Part shown: in pieces, positions 9,488 to 17,837 of the stretch | Layout of the letters: each line of letters starts with the position of its first letter | How positions within the stretch are numbered: the stretch's first letter is position 1 | Origin: Thioclava dalianensis | GTDB lineage: Bacteria; Pseudomonadota; Alphaproteobacteria; Rhodobacterales; Rhodobacteraceae | Direction of reading: 5' to 3' | NCBI RefSeq assembly: GCF_000715505.1 | Contig: NZ_JHEH01000002.1 | Coordinates: 186,001-250,000, forward strand | DNA: 64,000 nt | Notes under the pieces: model-generated | Databases searched by the model: none | What the model saw: only the letters and a program-made list of their open reading frames with translations | Told to the model about the DNA's origin: nothing | Position numbers and translations under genes: made by a program

Positions 9488-9501
9488 TGGACAGTCGTCC
9501 A
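9488..9501. promoter_or_regulatory. Probable TetR operator
   Basis: TGGAC-AGTC-GTCCA is a perfect 5+4+5 inverted repeat, 55 bases upstream of the GMC oxidoreductase start in an AT-rich promoter region. TetR regulators commonly bind palindromes of this form, and a TetR gene closes the operon. The link is inferred from position and symmetry. Confidence 0.6.
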
Positions 9502-10044
9502 ATAAATATTTCAAAACAATATAAAATACTGAAATACAAACTTAATTTATCGAAATATGCGCCAAAATCGATTATCGGGAAACCGTTTCAGAGGTTCGGC
9601 AGGATTGCCCTTTCGTAGAATCTCGCCCTTGGGCGGCGGGGCAAGCGTTGCGTTTTGCACAAGACCAACAGCAGCGTGCGGAACTTCTTCGGCGCGAACC
9701 GATGACCTATCGGACCAACAGCGACGGGCCCGCCCTGCCTTTCAGAGCGCCACCACATCGGCGATCCCGAAGCCTGCCTCGTGTCACCCCGGAACATCTT
9801 GCGTTCATCGTCATTGCCAAGGGACAGTCACGCTCACGGGCTGCGTGCCCTGCGGGCCGCAATGTTTCGGGAGAACCGGGCGAGACAGGATCCGCGCATG
9901 ACGATTCTGGACCAAAGGACGATAGAGGAGGCGGAGCATTCCGATAAATCGGCCGACTTTCCGTCGGTGATGCGCGCGATCAAATATCCAGATCAATGTC
10001 CAACTCAAAACAAAGACATTGTATTTATTGAAAAAATTTCAGAC
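9502..10044. other. 543-bp intergenic region without a convincing gene
   Basis: An AT-rich stretch to about 9560 probably holds the operon promoter for the GMC gene. The remainder has several overlapping short frames with no recognisable domain, no ribosome sites and mixed composition; it may be a decayed remnant. Confidence 0.5.
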
Positions 10045-10121
10045 TGGCGATCCCGGAAGGACTCGAACCCTCAACATCCTGATTAGAAGTCAGGTGCTCT
10101 ATCCAGTTGAGCTACGGGACC
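10045..10121 (-). tRNA. tRNA-Arg (TCT anticodon)
   Basis: On the minus strand the 77-nt sequence folds as a cloverleaf. The acceptor GGTCCCG pairs with CGGGATC (one G-T pair), the anticodon stem CCTGA/TCAGG encloses loop CTTCTAA (anticodon TCT), the T-loop is GTTCGAGTC, and the discriminator G is followed by encoded CCA. Confidence 0.95.
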
Positions 10122-10162
10122 GCGTTGCTCCTAAATGCTGCAGATTGCGGTAGCGTGCAAGT

Positions 10163-10621
10163 TCAGATCTCGCGCGTGTAGAAGACGGAATAGGGATCAA
10201 GCCGATAGTCCGCGAAGGGCGGACATTCCGCAAAGCCCGCCTTTTCGTAGAGCATGCGAGCGGGGCCAAACGCATCTTGTGTCCCGGTCTCAAGACTCAA
10301 CCGTACGGCCCCCTCAGCGCGAGCCTCCGCGACGAGATGGTCAAGCAGGCGACGCGCAAGGCCGCGCCCGCGCAGTTCCGAGAGCACATGCATCGATTTG
10401 ATTTCGGCCAGCTCGGGGGAATGGCGCTTATAGGCGCCCATGCCGATCACGGCGCCGTCCTCGCGCATCACGAAAAACGAGATGCCGGGGGCTGCGAGTG
10501 CGTCTGCAGGCAGCATGTGGATTGACTCAGGGGGCGACTCGGCATGCATGGCGGCCCGGTGGCGGGCGTGCAGCTCGGTGAGTTCGGGGCTCAGCGGGGT
10601 TTCGCGGGCAATCGTGATCAT
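10163..10621 (-). CDS. GNAT-family N-acetyltransferase
   Basis: A 152-residue GNAT protein. The acetyl-CoA-binding motif A is visible as IKSMHVLSELRGRGLARRLL (about residues 73-92), preceded by GAVIGMGAYKRH and followed by the LSLETGTQDAFGPARMLYEKAGF strand and helix (motif B). The acceptor substrate is unknown. It stands between tRNA-Arg and the catechol genes and is separated from catA by a strong hairpin, so it is probably a separate unit. Confidence 0.85.
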   Translation of the reverse strand: MITIARETPLSPELTELHARHRAAMHAESPPESIHMLPADALAAPGISFFVMREDGAVIGMGAYKRHSPELAEIKSMHVLSELRGRGLARRLLDHLVAEARAEGAVRLSLETGTQDAFGPARMLYEKAGFAECPPFADYRLDPYSVFYTREI

Positions 10622-10681
10622 CGTCGGCAGCTATCCTTGCAAGTCGCTGAGATCTGCCCGCACCGCCGCGCTGATGTCAAG

Positions 10682-10708
10682 CGCGCCCGACCTGATCGAG
10701 CGGGCGCG
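10682..10708 (-). terminator. Hairpin downstream of catA
   Basis: CGCGCCCG at 10682-10689 pairs with CGGGCGCG at 10701-10708 over an 11-base loop, 31 bases past the catA stop. The T-rich tail (TCTGTTTT) lies on the plus side, so it is not a textbook terminator in the minus direction. Confidence 0.45.
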
Positions 10709-10738
10709 TCTGTTTTCAAGGTTTGCTCTAAGGCGCGC

Positions 10739-11662
10739 TTAGCTCAGCGCCTCGACGCGCGCACGGCTCGATTCGTGCTCTTCATCATGATCGGCGGCCT
10801 TCACCATCGTGAAGTCGAACTCGATCTCGGCATAGGGGCCAGAGACGCCCTCGACACCGCTTTTGGTGGCGTCCTCGTGATGCGTCACTTCCGGGATCAG
10901 ATCGTCTTTCGTGGCATAGGCGAAATCGTCATGCAGGTAGGGGTCACCGTCGATATTGATCTGGGTCGTCAGGTGGCGCTGCCCATGTGCAGAGACGAAG
11001 AAGTGGATATGGGCCGGGCGTTTGCCGTGGCGCCCGAGGGCTGCAAGATAGGTCTCGATATTCGAGCCGGGCGGGCAGCCATAGCCCGAGGGAAGGATCG
11101 AGCGGAACTTGTAGCGCCCCTCGGCATCCGTTTCGATCCGGCGGCGCAGGTTATAGTCGCTCTGCGTCTGGTCGAAATACGAATAGTTGCCCATCGTATT
11201 GGCGTGCCAGACATCGACGATCGCCCCCGCCAGCGGTTTGCCATCGGCATCGCGGACCTGACCGTGCATGATCAACAGCTCGCCCTCGTCGGATCCGTCA
11301 TCGAGCCGGGCAAAGCCTTTTTCGAGCGGCGCGCCGGGCACGTAGAGCGGCCCTTCGATGGTGCGCGGCGTGACGTTTTCGATCCCGGCTTCGCGGTCCT
11401 TGATGTCGTTGCGAATATCGAGCATCGCCTCGATCCCGACACCTGCGGCCCAAAGACCATATTCCGGAGCGGCAGCCGCCATGTAGTTGAGCGCGAACCA
11501 GAACTCGTCGTCGCTCACGTCGAACTCGTCCATGGTTTCGAAAATCGCCTCGATCAGCTTACGGCTGATCTGCTTGAGGCGCGGATTGCCGCCCGCCTGA
11601 TCGAGCCCTGCGATCTTGTCGAGAAACTTCTGCATCTCGGCGCTTTGTGTCAGTTCAGTCAT
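10739..11662 (-). CDS. catA: Catechol 1,2-dioxygenase (intradiol)
   Basis: A 307-residue intradiol dioxygenase, the usual length for CatA. It has the N-terminal helical domain (YMAAAAPEYGLWAAGVGIE) and the catalytic domain with the iron ligands: tyrosines in NYSYFDQTQSDYNLRRR and ILPSGYGCPPGS, histidines in RPAHIHFFVSA. It opens catechol to cis,cis-muconate using Fe(III) and oxygen. The ATG at 11662 follows GGAGGAG; an in-frame start further upstream has no better site. It lies 56 bases downstream of catB in the same direction. A hydroxyquinol dioxygenase is a less likely alternative because its partner here is a muconate cycloisomerase. Confidence 0.88.
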   Translation of the reverse strand: MTELTQSAEMQKFLDKIAGLDQAGGNPRLKQISRKLIEAIFETMDEFDVSDDEFWFALNYMAAAAPEYGLWAAGVGIEAMLDIRNDIKDREAGIENVTPRTIEGPLYVPGAPLEKGFARLDDGSDEGELLIMHGQVRDADGKPLAGAIVDVWHANTMGNYSYFDQTQSDYNLRRRIETDAEGRYKFRSILPSGYGCPPGSNIETYLAALGRHGKRPAHIHFFVSAHGQRHLTTQINIDGDPYLHDDFAYATKDDLIPEVTHHEDATKSGVEGVSGPYAEIEFDFTMVKAADHDEEHESSRARVEALS

Positions 11663-11718
11663 GGTCTCCTCCTTCGGTCTGGTCAAATCATCGGGGCATG
11701 CGCGCATCCCGCGCGGCC

Positions 11719-12867
11719 CTATACTGCGTGAATCCGTCGGGCAGTGCTTCCGTCACGGCGAAACCGGTCGATCTTCTCGGCGTCGAGCGCGATCCCGAGA
11801 CCGGGGCCGTTGGGGACGCCAAGCGAGAAATCTGAATAGTCGAGCGGTGTCTCGAGGATTTCCTCGGTCAGCAAGAGCGGGCCGAACAATTCCGTGCCCC
11901 AGGCCAGATCGGACAGGGTCGCGCAGAGATGCGCTGAGGCCACGGTGCCAACCCCGCCTTCGAGCATCGTGCCGCCATAGAGCTCGATCCCTGCGGCCTT
12001 GGCAATCGCACAGAGTTCCTGTGCCGCGAGCAACCCGCCCGCCTGCGCGATCTTGATGGCAAACACCCGCGCCGAGGATTGCATCGCAAGGGCGAACCCG
12101 TCTTCGGGGCCCTGAAGCGACTCGTCGGCCATGATCGGCAGGCTGTGCCGGGCCGAGAGCCGTTTCATGGCAGCATGGGCATGGCCGCGCACGGGTTGCT
12201 CGACCAGATCGCATCCGGCCTCGAGAAGCCCGGCCATACCGCGATCCGCGTCGGTTTCGCTCCAGCCCTGATTGACGTCGACGCGCAGGCTGACTTCATT
12301 TCCAAGCGCAGCCTTGATCGCCGCGACATGGGCCACGTCTTCATCGACGCTGCGTTTGCCGATCTTGAGCTTGAATATGTTGTGCCGGCGCGCGTCGAGC
12401 ATCGCTTCGGCCTCAGCGATATCGGTTGCCGTCTTGCCTGAGGCCAGCGTCCAAGCCACCGGCAGGCGCTCGCGCAGGCGTCCGCCGCCCAGCAGTTCCG
12501 AGACAGACACGCCCAGCCGCTTGCCCTTGGCATCGAGCAGAGCCGTCTCAAGCGCGCATTTGGCGAAGTGATTGCCCACAACGCGCTTGCTGATCGCGGC
12601 CATCGTGGCCCCCACCTGCGCCAGATCGCAACCCTCCAGAATCGGCCGCATATAAGTATCGAGTGTGAGCTTGATGCTTTCGGGGCTTTCGGGGCCGTAG
12701 CTCAGCCCGCCAATCGTCGAGGCCTCGCCGATGCCCTCGACCCCATCCGATGCGCGCAGCCGCACGATGACGATGGATTGCGCGCGCATCGTGGCGACCG
12801 ACAGCACATGCGGCCGGATTGTGGGCACATCGACAATAAATGTCTCGAACGTCGCCAGCTTGATCAC
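11719..12867 (-). CDS. catB: Muconate cycloisomerase (enolase superfamily)
   Basis: A 382-residue enolase-superfamily enzyme that converts cis,cis-muconate to muconolactone. The catalytic lysine motif FKLKIGKRS, metal ligands in LRVDVNQGWSE, DLVEQPV and IMADESLQG, and FAIKIAQAGG are in order. The GTG at 12867 has a strong GGAGGGAGG site; an upstream ATG frame start at 12948 would cross the promoter. It is followed by catA. No muconolactone isomerase (catC) or regulator lies beside it, so the pathway must be completed elsewhere. Confidence 0.88.
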   Translation of the reverse strand: MIKLATFETFIVDVPTIRPHVLSVATMRAQSIVIVRLRASDGVEGIGEASTIGGLSYGPESPESIKLTLDTYMRPILEGCDLAQVGATMAAISKRVVGNHFAKCALETALLDAKGKRLGVSVSELLGGGRLRERLPVAWTLASGKTATDIAEAEAMLDARRHNIFKLKIGKRSVDEDVAHVAAIKAALGNEVSLRVDVNQGWSETDADRGMAGLLEAGCDLVEQPVRGHAHAAMKRLSARHSLPIMADESLQGPEDGFALAMQSSARVFAIKIAQAGGLLAAQELCAIAKAAGIELYGGTMLEGGVGTVASAHLCATLSDLAWGTELFGPLLLTEEILETPLDYSDFSLGVPNGPGLGIALDAEKIDRFRRDGSTARRIHAV

Positions 12868-12946
12868 GCGTGCCTCCCTCCAGCATTGCTGCCAGAGTAT
12901 GTCGCACCGCGGCGGCGTTATGCCATGCCGCGCCCGGTCTGATGTC

Positions 12947-12961
12947 ATACCTCAAAGGTAT
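12947..12961. promoter_or_regulatory. CatM/BenM-type LysR binding site
   Basis: ATAC-CTCAAAG-GTAT matches the known ATAC-N7-GTAT consensus of the muconate-responsive LysR regulators CatM and BenM, and is itself a perfect ATACCT-CAA-AGGTAT palindrome. It lies 80 bases upstream of the catB start. No LysR gene is adjacent. Confidence 0.65.
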
Positions 12962-13001
12962 CACGTAGTCGCATTCAATGCCGCGTGAGGCATGGGATGC
13001 G

Positions 13002-14192
13002 TCAGGCTGCCTGCCCAGCGGCCCAGCCCGACGCCCACGCCCATTGGAAGTTATACCCGCCGAGCCAGCCCGTCACATCGACGACTTCGCCGATGAAGTA
13101 GAGCCCCGGATGCGCCCGCGCCTGCAGGGACTTGGCGTCGAGATCGGTTGTGTCGACACCGCCCAGCGTGACCTCGGCGGTACGATAGCCCTCGGAGCCT
13201 ACCGGTTTGAGCTGCCAGCGATGGGCACGCTCTGCCAGAGCCGCAAGCGCCTTGTTTGACTGATCCGCCAGCCGCCCTGTCAAACCCGCCTGCGCCACAA
13301 GATACTGCGCAAGCTTGTCGGGCATCGCACGCGAAAGCGCGTTATGCACCGCCTGCCGCCCCGTCTCACCGCGCAGGTTGGCAAGCTCAGCGGCAATGTC
13401 GCGCCCGGGAAACAGGTCCACCTCAATCGCATCGCCCTCGCGCCAATAGCTCGAGATTTGCAGGATCGCCGGCCCCGACACGCCGCGATGAGTGAACAGC
13501 AACGCCTCGTCAAAGCTGGTCTTGCCGCGGCGCACCTTTACATCGAGCGCGATCCCCGCCAACGCCGCCGATTGTGCCAGCTCTTGCTCGGCGAAGGTCA
13601 GCGGCACCAGCGCAGGTCGGGTCTCGACCAGCTTCAGCCCGAAATCGCGCGCGATCTGGTAGCCAATGCCGCTGGCCCCCATTTTCGGGATCGACTTGCC
13701 GCCCGTCGCCACGATGACTGACTGCGCGAGGATCGGTCCTTGAGAGGTCTCAACCCTAAAGGACTCGCCCGCGCGCGCGAGCGAGTGCACCGAAACCTCA
13801 AGCCGCAGGTCGCCCCCAGCCGCGCGCAGATCGCGCACCAGCATGTCGACCACCTGCGTCGCCTTGCCGTCGCAAAACAACTGACCGAGATGTTTCTCGT
13901 GCCATGCGATCCCCGCGGCATCCATCCGGGCAATGAAATCCTCAGGCGTGTAGCGCGACAGCGCCGAGAGCGCGAAACGCGGATTGCGCGACAGGAATCG
14001 CTGCATCGCATTCTGCCGCGTCAGCAGGCGATTGGTGAAATTGCACCGCCCGCCCCCGGAGATTCGGATTTTTTCACCGGGGCTGCGCGCATGATCAATC
14101 ACGATCACCCGACGACCGCGCCGTCCGGCCTCGATCCCGGCCATCAGCCCTGCGGCCCCAGCGCCCAATATGACTACATCGGTCGTTTCCAT
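13002..14192 (-). CDS. BaiN/RdsA-family NAD(P)/FAD-dependent oxidoreductase (HI0933-like)
   Basis: A 396-residue flavoprotein. It begins METTDVVILGAGAAGLMAG (FAD-binding Rossmann motif), then GEKIRISGGGRCNFTNR, which is diagnostic of the HI0933/YhiN family, and ends with YFIGEVVDVTGWLGGYN and WAWASGWAAG. Members are uncharacterised or act in bile-acid or redox metabolism. The start at 14192 is chosen because the longer frame to 14366 runs through the tRNA-Gln gene. Confidence 0.88.
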   Translation of the reverse strand: METTDVVILGAGAAGLMAGIEAGRRGRRVIVIDHARSPGEKIRISGGGRCNFTNRLLTRQNAMQRFLSRNPRFALSALSRYTPEDFIARMDAAGIAWHEKHLGQLFCDGKATQVVDMLVRDLRAAGGDLRLEVSVHSLARAGESFRVETSQGPILAQSVIVATGGKSIPKMGASGIGYQIARDFGLKLVETRPALVPLTFAEQELAQSAALAGIALDVKVRRGKTSFDEALLFTHRGVSGPAILQISSYWREGDAIEVDLFPGRDIAAELANLRGETGRQAVHNALSRAMPDKLAQYLVAQAGLTGRLADQSNKALAALAERAHRWQLKPVGSEGYRTAEVTLGGVDTTDLDAKSLQARAHPGLYFIGEVVDVTGWLGGYNFQWAWASGWAAGQAA

Positions 14193-14290
14193 CTTTGCCC
14201 CTTGCCCGAGCACGCGATCGCACGCAATCGAAATTTGTCGGATTTTCCTCTTGCAGCGCCGCGGCTCCTTGGCTAGAAACCGCGCCAAGT

Positions 14291-14365
14291 TGGGATGTAG
14301 CCAAGTGGTAAGGCAACTGTTTTTGGTACAGTGTACCGTAGGTTCGAATCCTACCATCCCAGCCA
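14291..14365 (+). tRNA. tRNA-Gln (TTG anticodon)
   Basis: A 75-nt cloverleaf: acceptor TGGGATG pairs with CATCCCA, the anticodon stem CTGTT/TACAG region encloses TTTTGGT giving anticodon TTG, the T-loop is GTTCGAATC, and GCCA ends the gene. Confidence 0.95.
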
Positions 14366-14942
14366 AACTTTCCCTTTTCCGAGATAGTTATTTGCCAGCG
14401 CCCTGAGGGCTTGGCAGACAAGCGTCTTTTCGCGCATGCAGCATCTGGGTGCCTTAGCCGAGAAATACCGCAGGTGCCGCTCATGAGCATAGGACCGCCA
14501 AGGCTCGTGAACCCCGCACCTTGCGCGCGATCGCATCCACCTCGATCCGTCGCTTCATCGTTCCAGGTCGCGCAACTACCTCATAGGACGACATAGTTTC
14601 GCCGCCCCCCTAAGGAAGACTGAACGAACGCGGTGCTCACGTGATTCTCATCGTCACGCGAGGAGTGTGATGTAGGCCTCTCACTCGGATCGTTGATCCT
14701 GTGCCGAAAAATTAACCATTTGAGCTACCGCAGCGTCAAGAAGAGCGGCGGGTTTCCTCAGCTCGGCGTGTTTTCGCCCAGATTCCGTCACAATCCATTT
14801 GAAATTTCTGCAAGTGCGAATAGCCTCTGGTACAAGATGATAACTCTGGGTTAACGGAGTATACCGAGGCAGTAGAAATCCAGGCTAGCGATCTCACGCG
14901 GGTTGTGCGGGGAAAATACGGTTAGTTTTAGGGAGCCGAAGA
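14366..14942. other. 577-bp region upstream of exoY with no recognised gene
   Basis: No frame here has a domain or a ribosome site. It precedes the first exopolysaccharide gene and becomes more AT-rich towards it, so it probably holds the exoY promoter. No clear inverted repeat was found. Confidence 0.45.
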
Positions 14943-15653
14943 ATGTCATTCGATCTTTTCCGGATATTCGAATCCGGAGGAACTTCTCTTGTCGAGGTTC
15001 CCTACACTGTCAAAAAACCGAAACAGTATTTTTACACACCCGTTGGCGGTGGCACGAAACGCTGTATAGATCTGGTTTTGATCGCGCTTTTTATTCCGCT
15101 TTTTCTGCCCCTGTTGGCGGGATTATGCCTATTGGTGAAATTAAGCGATAAAGGGCCGATTTTTTATGGCCATAAACGGATCGGATTTAATGGCCGAGAA
15201 TTCCGTTGCTGGAAATTCCGCACGATGGTGGTCGATGGCGACGCGGTTTTGGAGCGCCATTTGAAAGCCAATCCCCAAGCGCGCGCCATGTGGCTGCGTG
15301 AGCGCAAGCTGGACGATGATCCGCGCGTCACCGCGCTGGGGGTCGTGCTGCGGAAACTCAGCCTCGACGAGCTGCCGCAACTCTATAATGTACTGAGCGG
15401 CGAGATGAGCATTGTCGGTCCGCGCCCGGTCGTTCACGCCGAGCTGGCCAATTACTCGGGCTCCGTGAAGCACTATCTTCGCACCCGTCCCGGCGTGACC
15501 GGGTTGTGGCAGGTCTCGGGACGTTCGGACATGTCCTATCGTGATCGCGTCAAGCTGGACCGCTTCTATGCTTCGCGCTGGTCCAATATCCTCGATTTGT
15601 GGGTTCTCGCGCGCACTGTGCCTGCGGTCCTCATGAGCCGCGGCGCGCGCTGA
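14943..15653 (+). CDS. exoY: Undecaprenyl-phosphate sugar-1-phosphate transferase (ExoY-like)
   Basis: A 236-residue bacterial sugar transferase that primes exopolysaccharide repeat units on undecaprenyl phosphate at the inner membrane. One hydrophobic segment (residues about 41-65) precedes the cytoplasmic catalytic domain with CWKFRTMVVDGD, DELPQLYNVL, GEMSIVGPRP and RPGVTGLWQVSGRS. The length matches ExoY of succinoglycan synthesis. The ATG follows TAGGGAG. ExoF-like export protein follows 13 bases later. Acceptance of galactose versus another sugar is inferred from locus similarity. Confidence 0.88.
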   Translation: MSFDLFRIFESGGTSLVEVPYTVKKPKQYFYTPVGGGTKRCIDLVLIALFIPLFLPLLAGLCLLVKLSDKGPIFYGHKRIGFNGREFRCWKFRTMVVDGDAVLERHLKANPQARAMWLRERKLDDDPRVTALGVVLRKLSLDELPQLYNVLSGEMSIVGPRPVVHAELANYSGSVKHYLRTRPGVTGLWQVSGRSDMSYRDRVKLDRFYASRWSNILDLWVLARTVPAVLMSRGAR

Positions 15654-15666
15654 ACAACAGGATCTC

Positions 15667-16854
15667 ATGAAACATCTTTGTCTTGCCCTCCTCGCCTCCG
15701 TGCTGTTCGCAGGCTCGGCGCTCTCTGCCACGATTGCCCCCGAGGACCAGCTGACGATCTCAATCGTCGATTGGGATTCAACCACCGGGCGCGTGCAGCC
15801 TTGGCAATCCATGCCCACCGCGTTCAGCGTCGACACTGATGGTGAGATATCCGTTCCATTTCTGGGCCTTATGCCCGTGGCCGGCATGTCCCCGGATGCA
15901 CTCGGGCAGACCATCGCGACGGGATTGTTGCGGCAACTGGCCCTCGCAACTCCGCCCTCTGTGACCGTGACGATCTCCCAGCGCCCGCCCGTTCTCGTGA
16001 CAGGCCTTGTGCGTGACAGTGGCCCGCAGGTCTATCAAGACGGGCTCACGGCGCGCATGGCGATGGCGATGGCGGGCGGCGTGCCGCTCTCGGGCCTGTC
16101 CGCCTCAGATCCGATGCGCACTCAGGCACAGGCGGTGGCCGATCTCAAAGGTTTGCGCCAAAGCGAAGACGAACTGGCGATGCGCGTCGCTCGCCTTCAG
16201 GCCGAGCGCACGGGCGCAGAGACAATCGAATTCCCGCCGCTACTGCTGAGCGGCGCACATGGCACGATGCTTCAGACGCAGGAGACGAACCTGCTGCAAC
16301 TCCATCAGGAGCAAACCAAGCGGTCGCTGACGCTGATCGCGGGGCGCATCAACAATCTCAACAGCGAGATCGACTCGCTGAACAAGAAATCCGAAGTGCT
16401 CGAAGAGCAACGTACGCTGGCCCAGAAGCAGCAAGACGCGATGACCCAGCTTGCGGATCGCGGCCTTGCCGTCAATTCCCGACAGTTTGATGCGCAGCGT
16501 GCCCTGTCGCTGATCGAGACCCAGAGCTTGGACGTTCAGACCTCTATTTTGCGGGCAAAACAAGATCTTGCGAAAGCCGAGGCTGACCGGCTGGAAGCCG
16601 TTGAAGGGCGCTCGGCGGACCTTTTGGGGCAGTTGCAGACGGCGCAGGCCAAACTCGCCGACACCCAGACCAAACGCGTATTGCAAGAGCAGCTCGTGGC
16701 GATGCTTGGTGCCGCGCAGGATCCCGATGCCTATGTGCATGTCACACTGCGTCGGCGTGGCGAGGCCAAGCCAATCGAGGCGGATCTCGACACCGTTCTC
16801 AAACCCGGTGACATCCTCACGATCGGCCTCGACCCGAAACAGGTCGCGGGCTGA
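15667..16854 (+). CDS. exoF: Polysaccharide export protein (ExoF-like)
   Basis: A 395-residue periplasmic/outer-membrane protein with a signal peptide (residues 1-20, ending SALSA). A polysaccharide-export (poly_export) domain begins at ATIAPEDQLTISIVDW and an SLBB-like segment follows (ISQRPPVLVTGLV). Residues about 155-330 are a long coiled coil (ESEVLEEQRTLAQKQQ-like heptads). This layout matches ExoF of succinoglycan export. It is coupled with exoY and ends 9 bases before the convergent glycosyltransferase stop. Confidence 0.83.
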   Translation: MKHLCLALLASVLFAGSALSATIAPEDQLTISIVDWDSTTGRVQPWQSMPTAFSVDTDGEISVPFLGLMPVAGMSPDALGQTIATGLLRQLALATPPSVTVTISQRPPVLVTGLVRDSGPQVYQDGLTARMAMAMAGGVPLSGLSASDPMRTQAQAVADLKGLRQSEDELAMRVARLQAERTGAETIEFPPLLLSGAHGTMLQTQETNLLQLHQEQTKRSLTLIAGRINNLNSEIDSLNKKSEVLEEQRTLAQKQQDAMTQLADRGLAVNSRQFDAQRALSLIETQSLDVQTSILRAKQDLAKAEADRLEAVEGRSADLLGQLQTAQAKLADTQTKRVLQEQLVAMLGAAQDPDAYVHVTLRRRGEAKPIEADLDTVLKPGDILTIGLDPKQVAG

Positions 16855-16862
16855 TTGGGCCC

Positions 16863-17837
16863 CTAACCGACCGGCAGCAGGTAGCGCCGCTCCACCACTT
16901 TGGGCTTGATCACAACGCGGATCTTGTCGCGCAAAACGCCCCGCGCGATGGGCATGAAATTCTGCGGCGGGGCGAGCGCGAACTGGATCGCCGCCCCAAA
17001 GCCATCCGCCCTCTTACGCTCTAGAAACGCGCTCAGCAGATAGCGATTGCGCAGGCTGCGGGCATGGGTCTCAAGGGCGCTGCGTGCCTGCGGCTCAAGG
17101 CCCGGAAGCGCAAGATGCGCCCGGGCAGCCGCCAAAAACCCTCCGAGATCATGGGTGCGATGTTGACCGCTGAGGCTATTGGCGCGCACCCGGGCGGCAT
17201 ATCCGACCCGCGCGCTGACCTTGAACCGCGCGCCCGCCGCAAGCATGCGGACATATAGGTCAAAATCCTCGCCCAATCGCAGCGCGGGATCGTATCCAAG
17301 CGCGTATTTTTCGATGAATGTCCGAGAAATCAAAGGCTTGAGAAAGCCCAACTCGCCGCGAGACACGCCCCGCCTTGGCAGGTTTCCGATCGCGAATTCC
17401 GCCAGACCCAGACCTGAAAGCGGCCCGTCCGAGGCGCTTGGCAGCTCATCGGGGGCGATCAGATCCGCGCGGCTCTCCGGCACAAAGACGATATTGTCGG
17501 CGATCATGTCCCAATCCGACTGCGCCAACAGCGCCGCGAAGCGCCCCGGCAGCAGGTAGTCATCCGCATCGAGGATCGCGAGGATCGGCGCGCGCGAGGC
17601 GGCGATTGCGAGATTGCGCGCGGCGGCGGGGCCGATATTGCTGTTCTGGCGCAGCACCGTGAGGCGCGCATCGCCCCCCGCCGCCGCGCGGGCGCATTCG
17701 CTCGTGTCATCGGTTGAAGCATCATCGACGACGAGCAGCTCGGCAAGCTCGGGCTGCGCAAGGGCCGAACGCACCGAATCGCCAATCGTGGCCGCCGCAT
17801 TATGCGCCGGGATGATCACACAGACAGTCGCGCTCAT
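16863..17837 (-). CDS. Family 2 glycosyltransferase (ExoO/ExoU-like), coupled to the lasso nucleotidyltransferase
   Basis: A 324-residue GT-A glycosyltransferase. It has CVIIPAHNAAATIGDSVRSA, VVDDASTDDT, AILDADDYLLPGR (DxD) and the later LGEDFDLYVRMLAAGARF block that is shared with the transferase at 33401-34621. The ATG at 17837 overlaps the nucleotidyltransferase stop by four bases and has AGGAGAGC upstream. It may add a sugar to the exopolysaccharide or, given the coupling, act on the lasso peptide; sequence alone does not decide. Confidence 0.8.
   Translation of the reverse strand: MSATVCVIIPAHNAAATIGDSVRSALAQPELAELLVVDDASTDDTSECARAAAGGDARLTVLRQNSNIGPAAARNLAIAASRAPILAILDADDYLLPGRFAALLAQSDWDMIADNIVFVPESRADLIAPDELPSASDGPLSGLGLAEFAIGNLPRRGVSRGELGFLKPLISRTFIEKYALGYDPALRLGEDFDLYVRMLAAGARFKVSARVGYAARVRANSLSGQHRTHDLGGFLAAARAHLALPGLEPQARSALETHARSLRNRYLLSAFLERKRADGFGAAIQFALAPPQNFMPIARGVLRDKIRVVIKPKVVERRYLLPVG

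Noticed and set aside
9557-9947. Several short frames after the GMC gene
   Set aside because: No domain, no ribosome site, conflicting strands.
14193-14366. Extended start of the BaiN-like flavoprotein
   Set aside because: It would translate through tRNA-Gln; the FAD motif begins right after the ATG at 14192.
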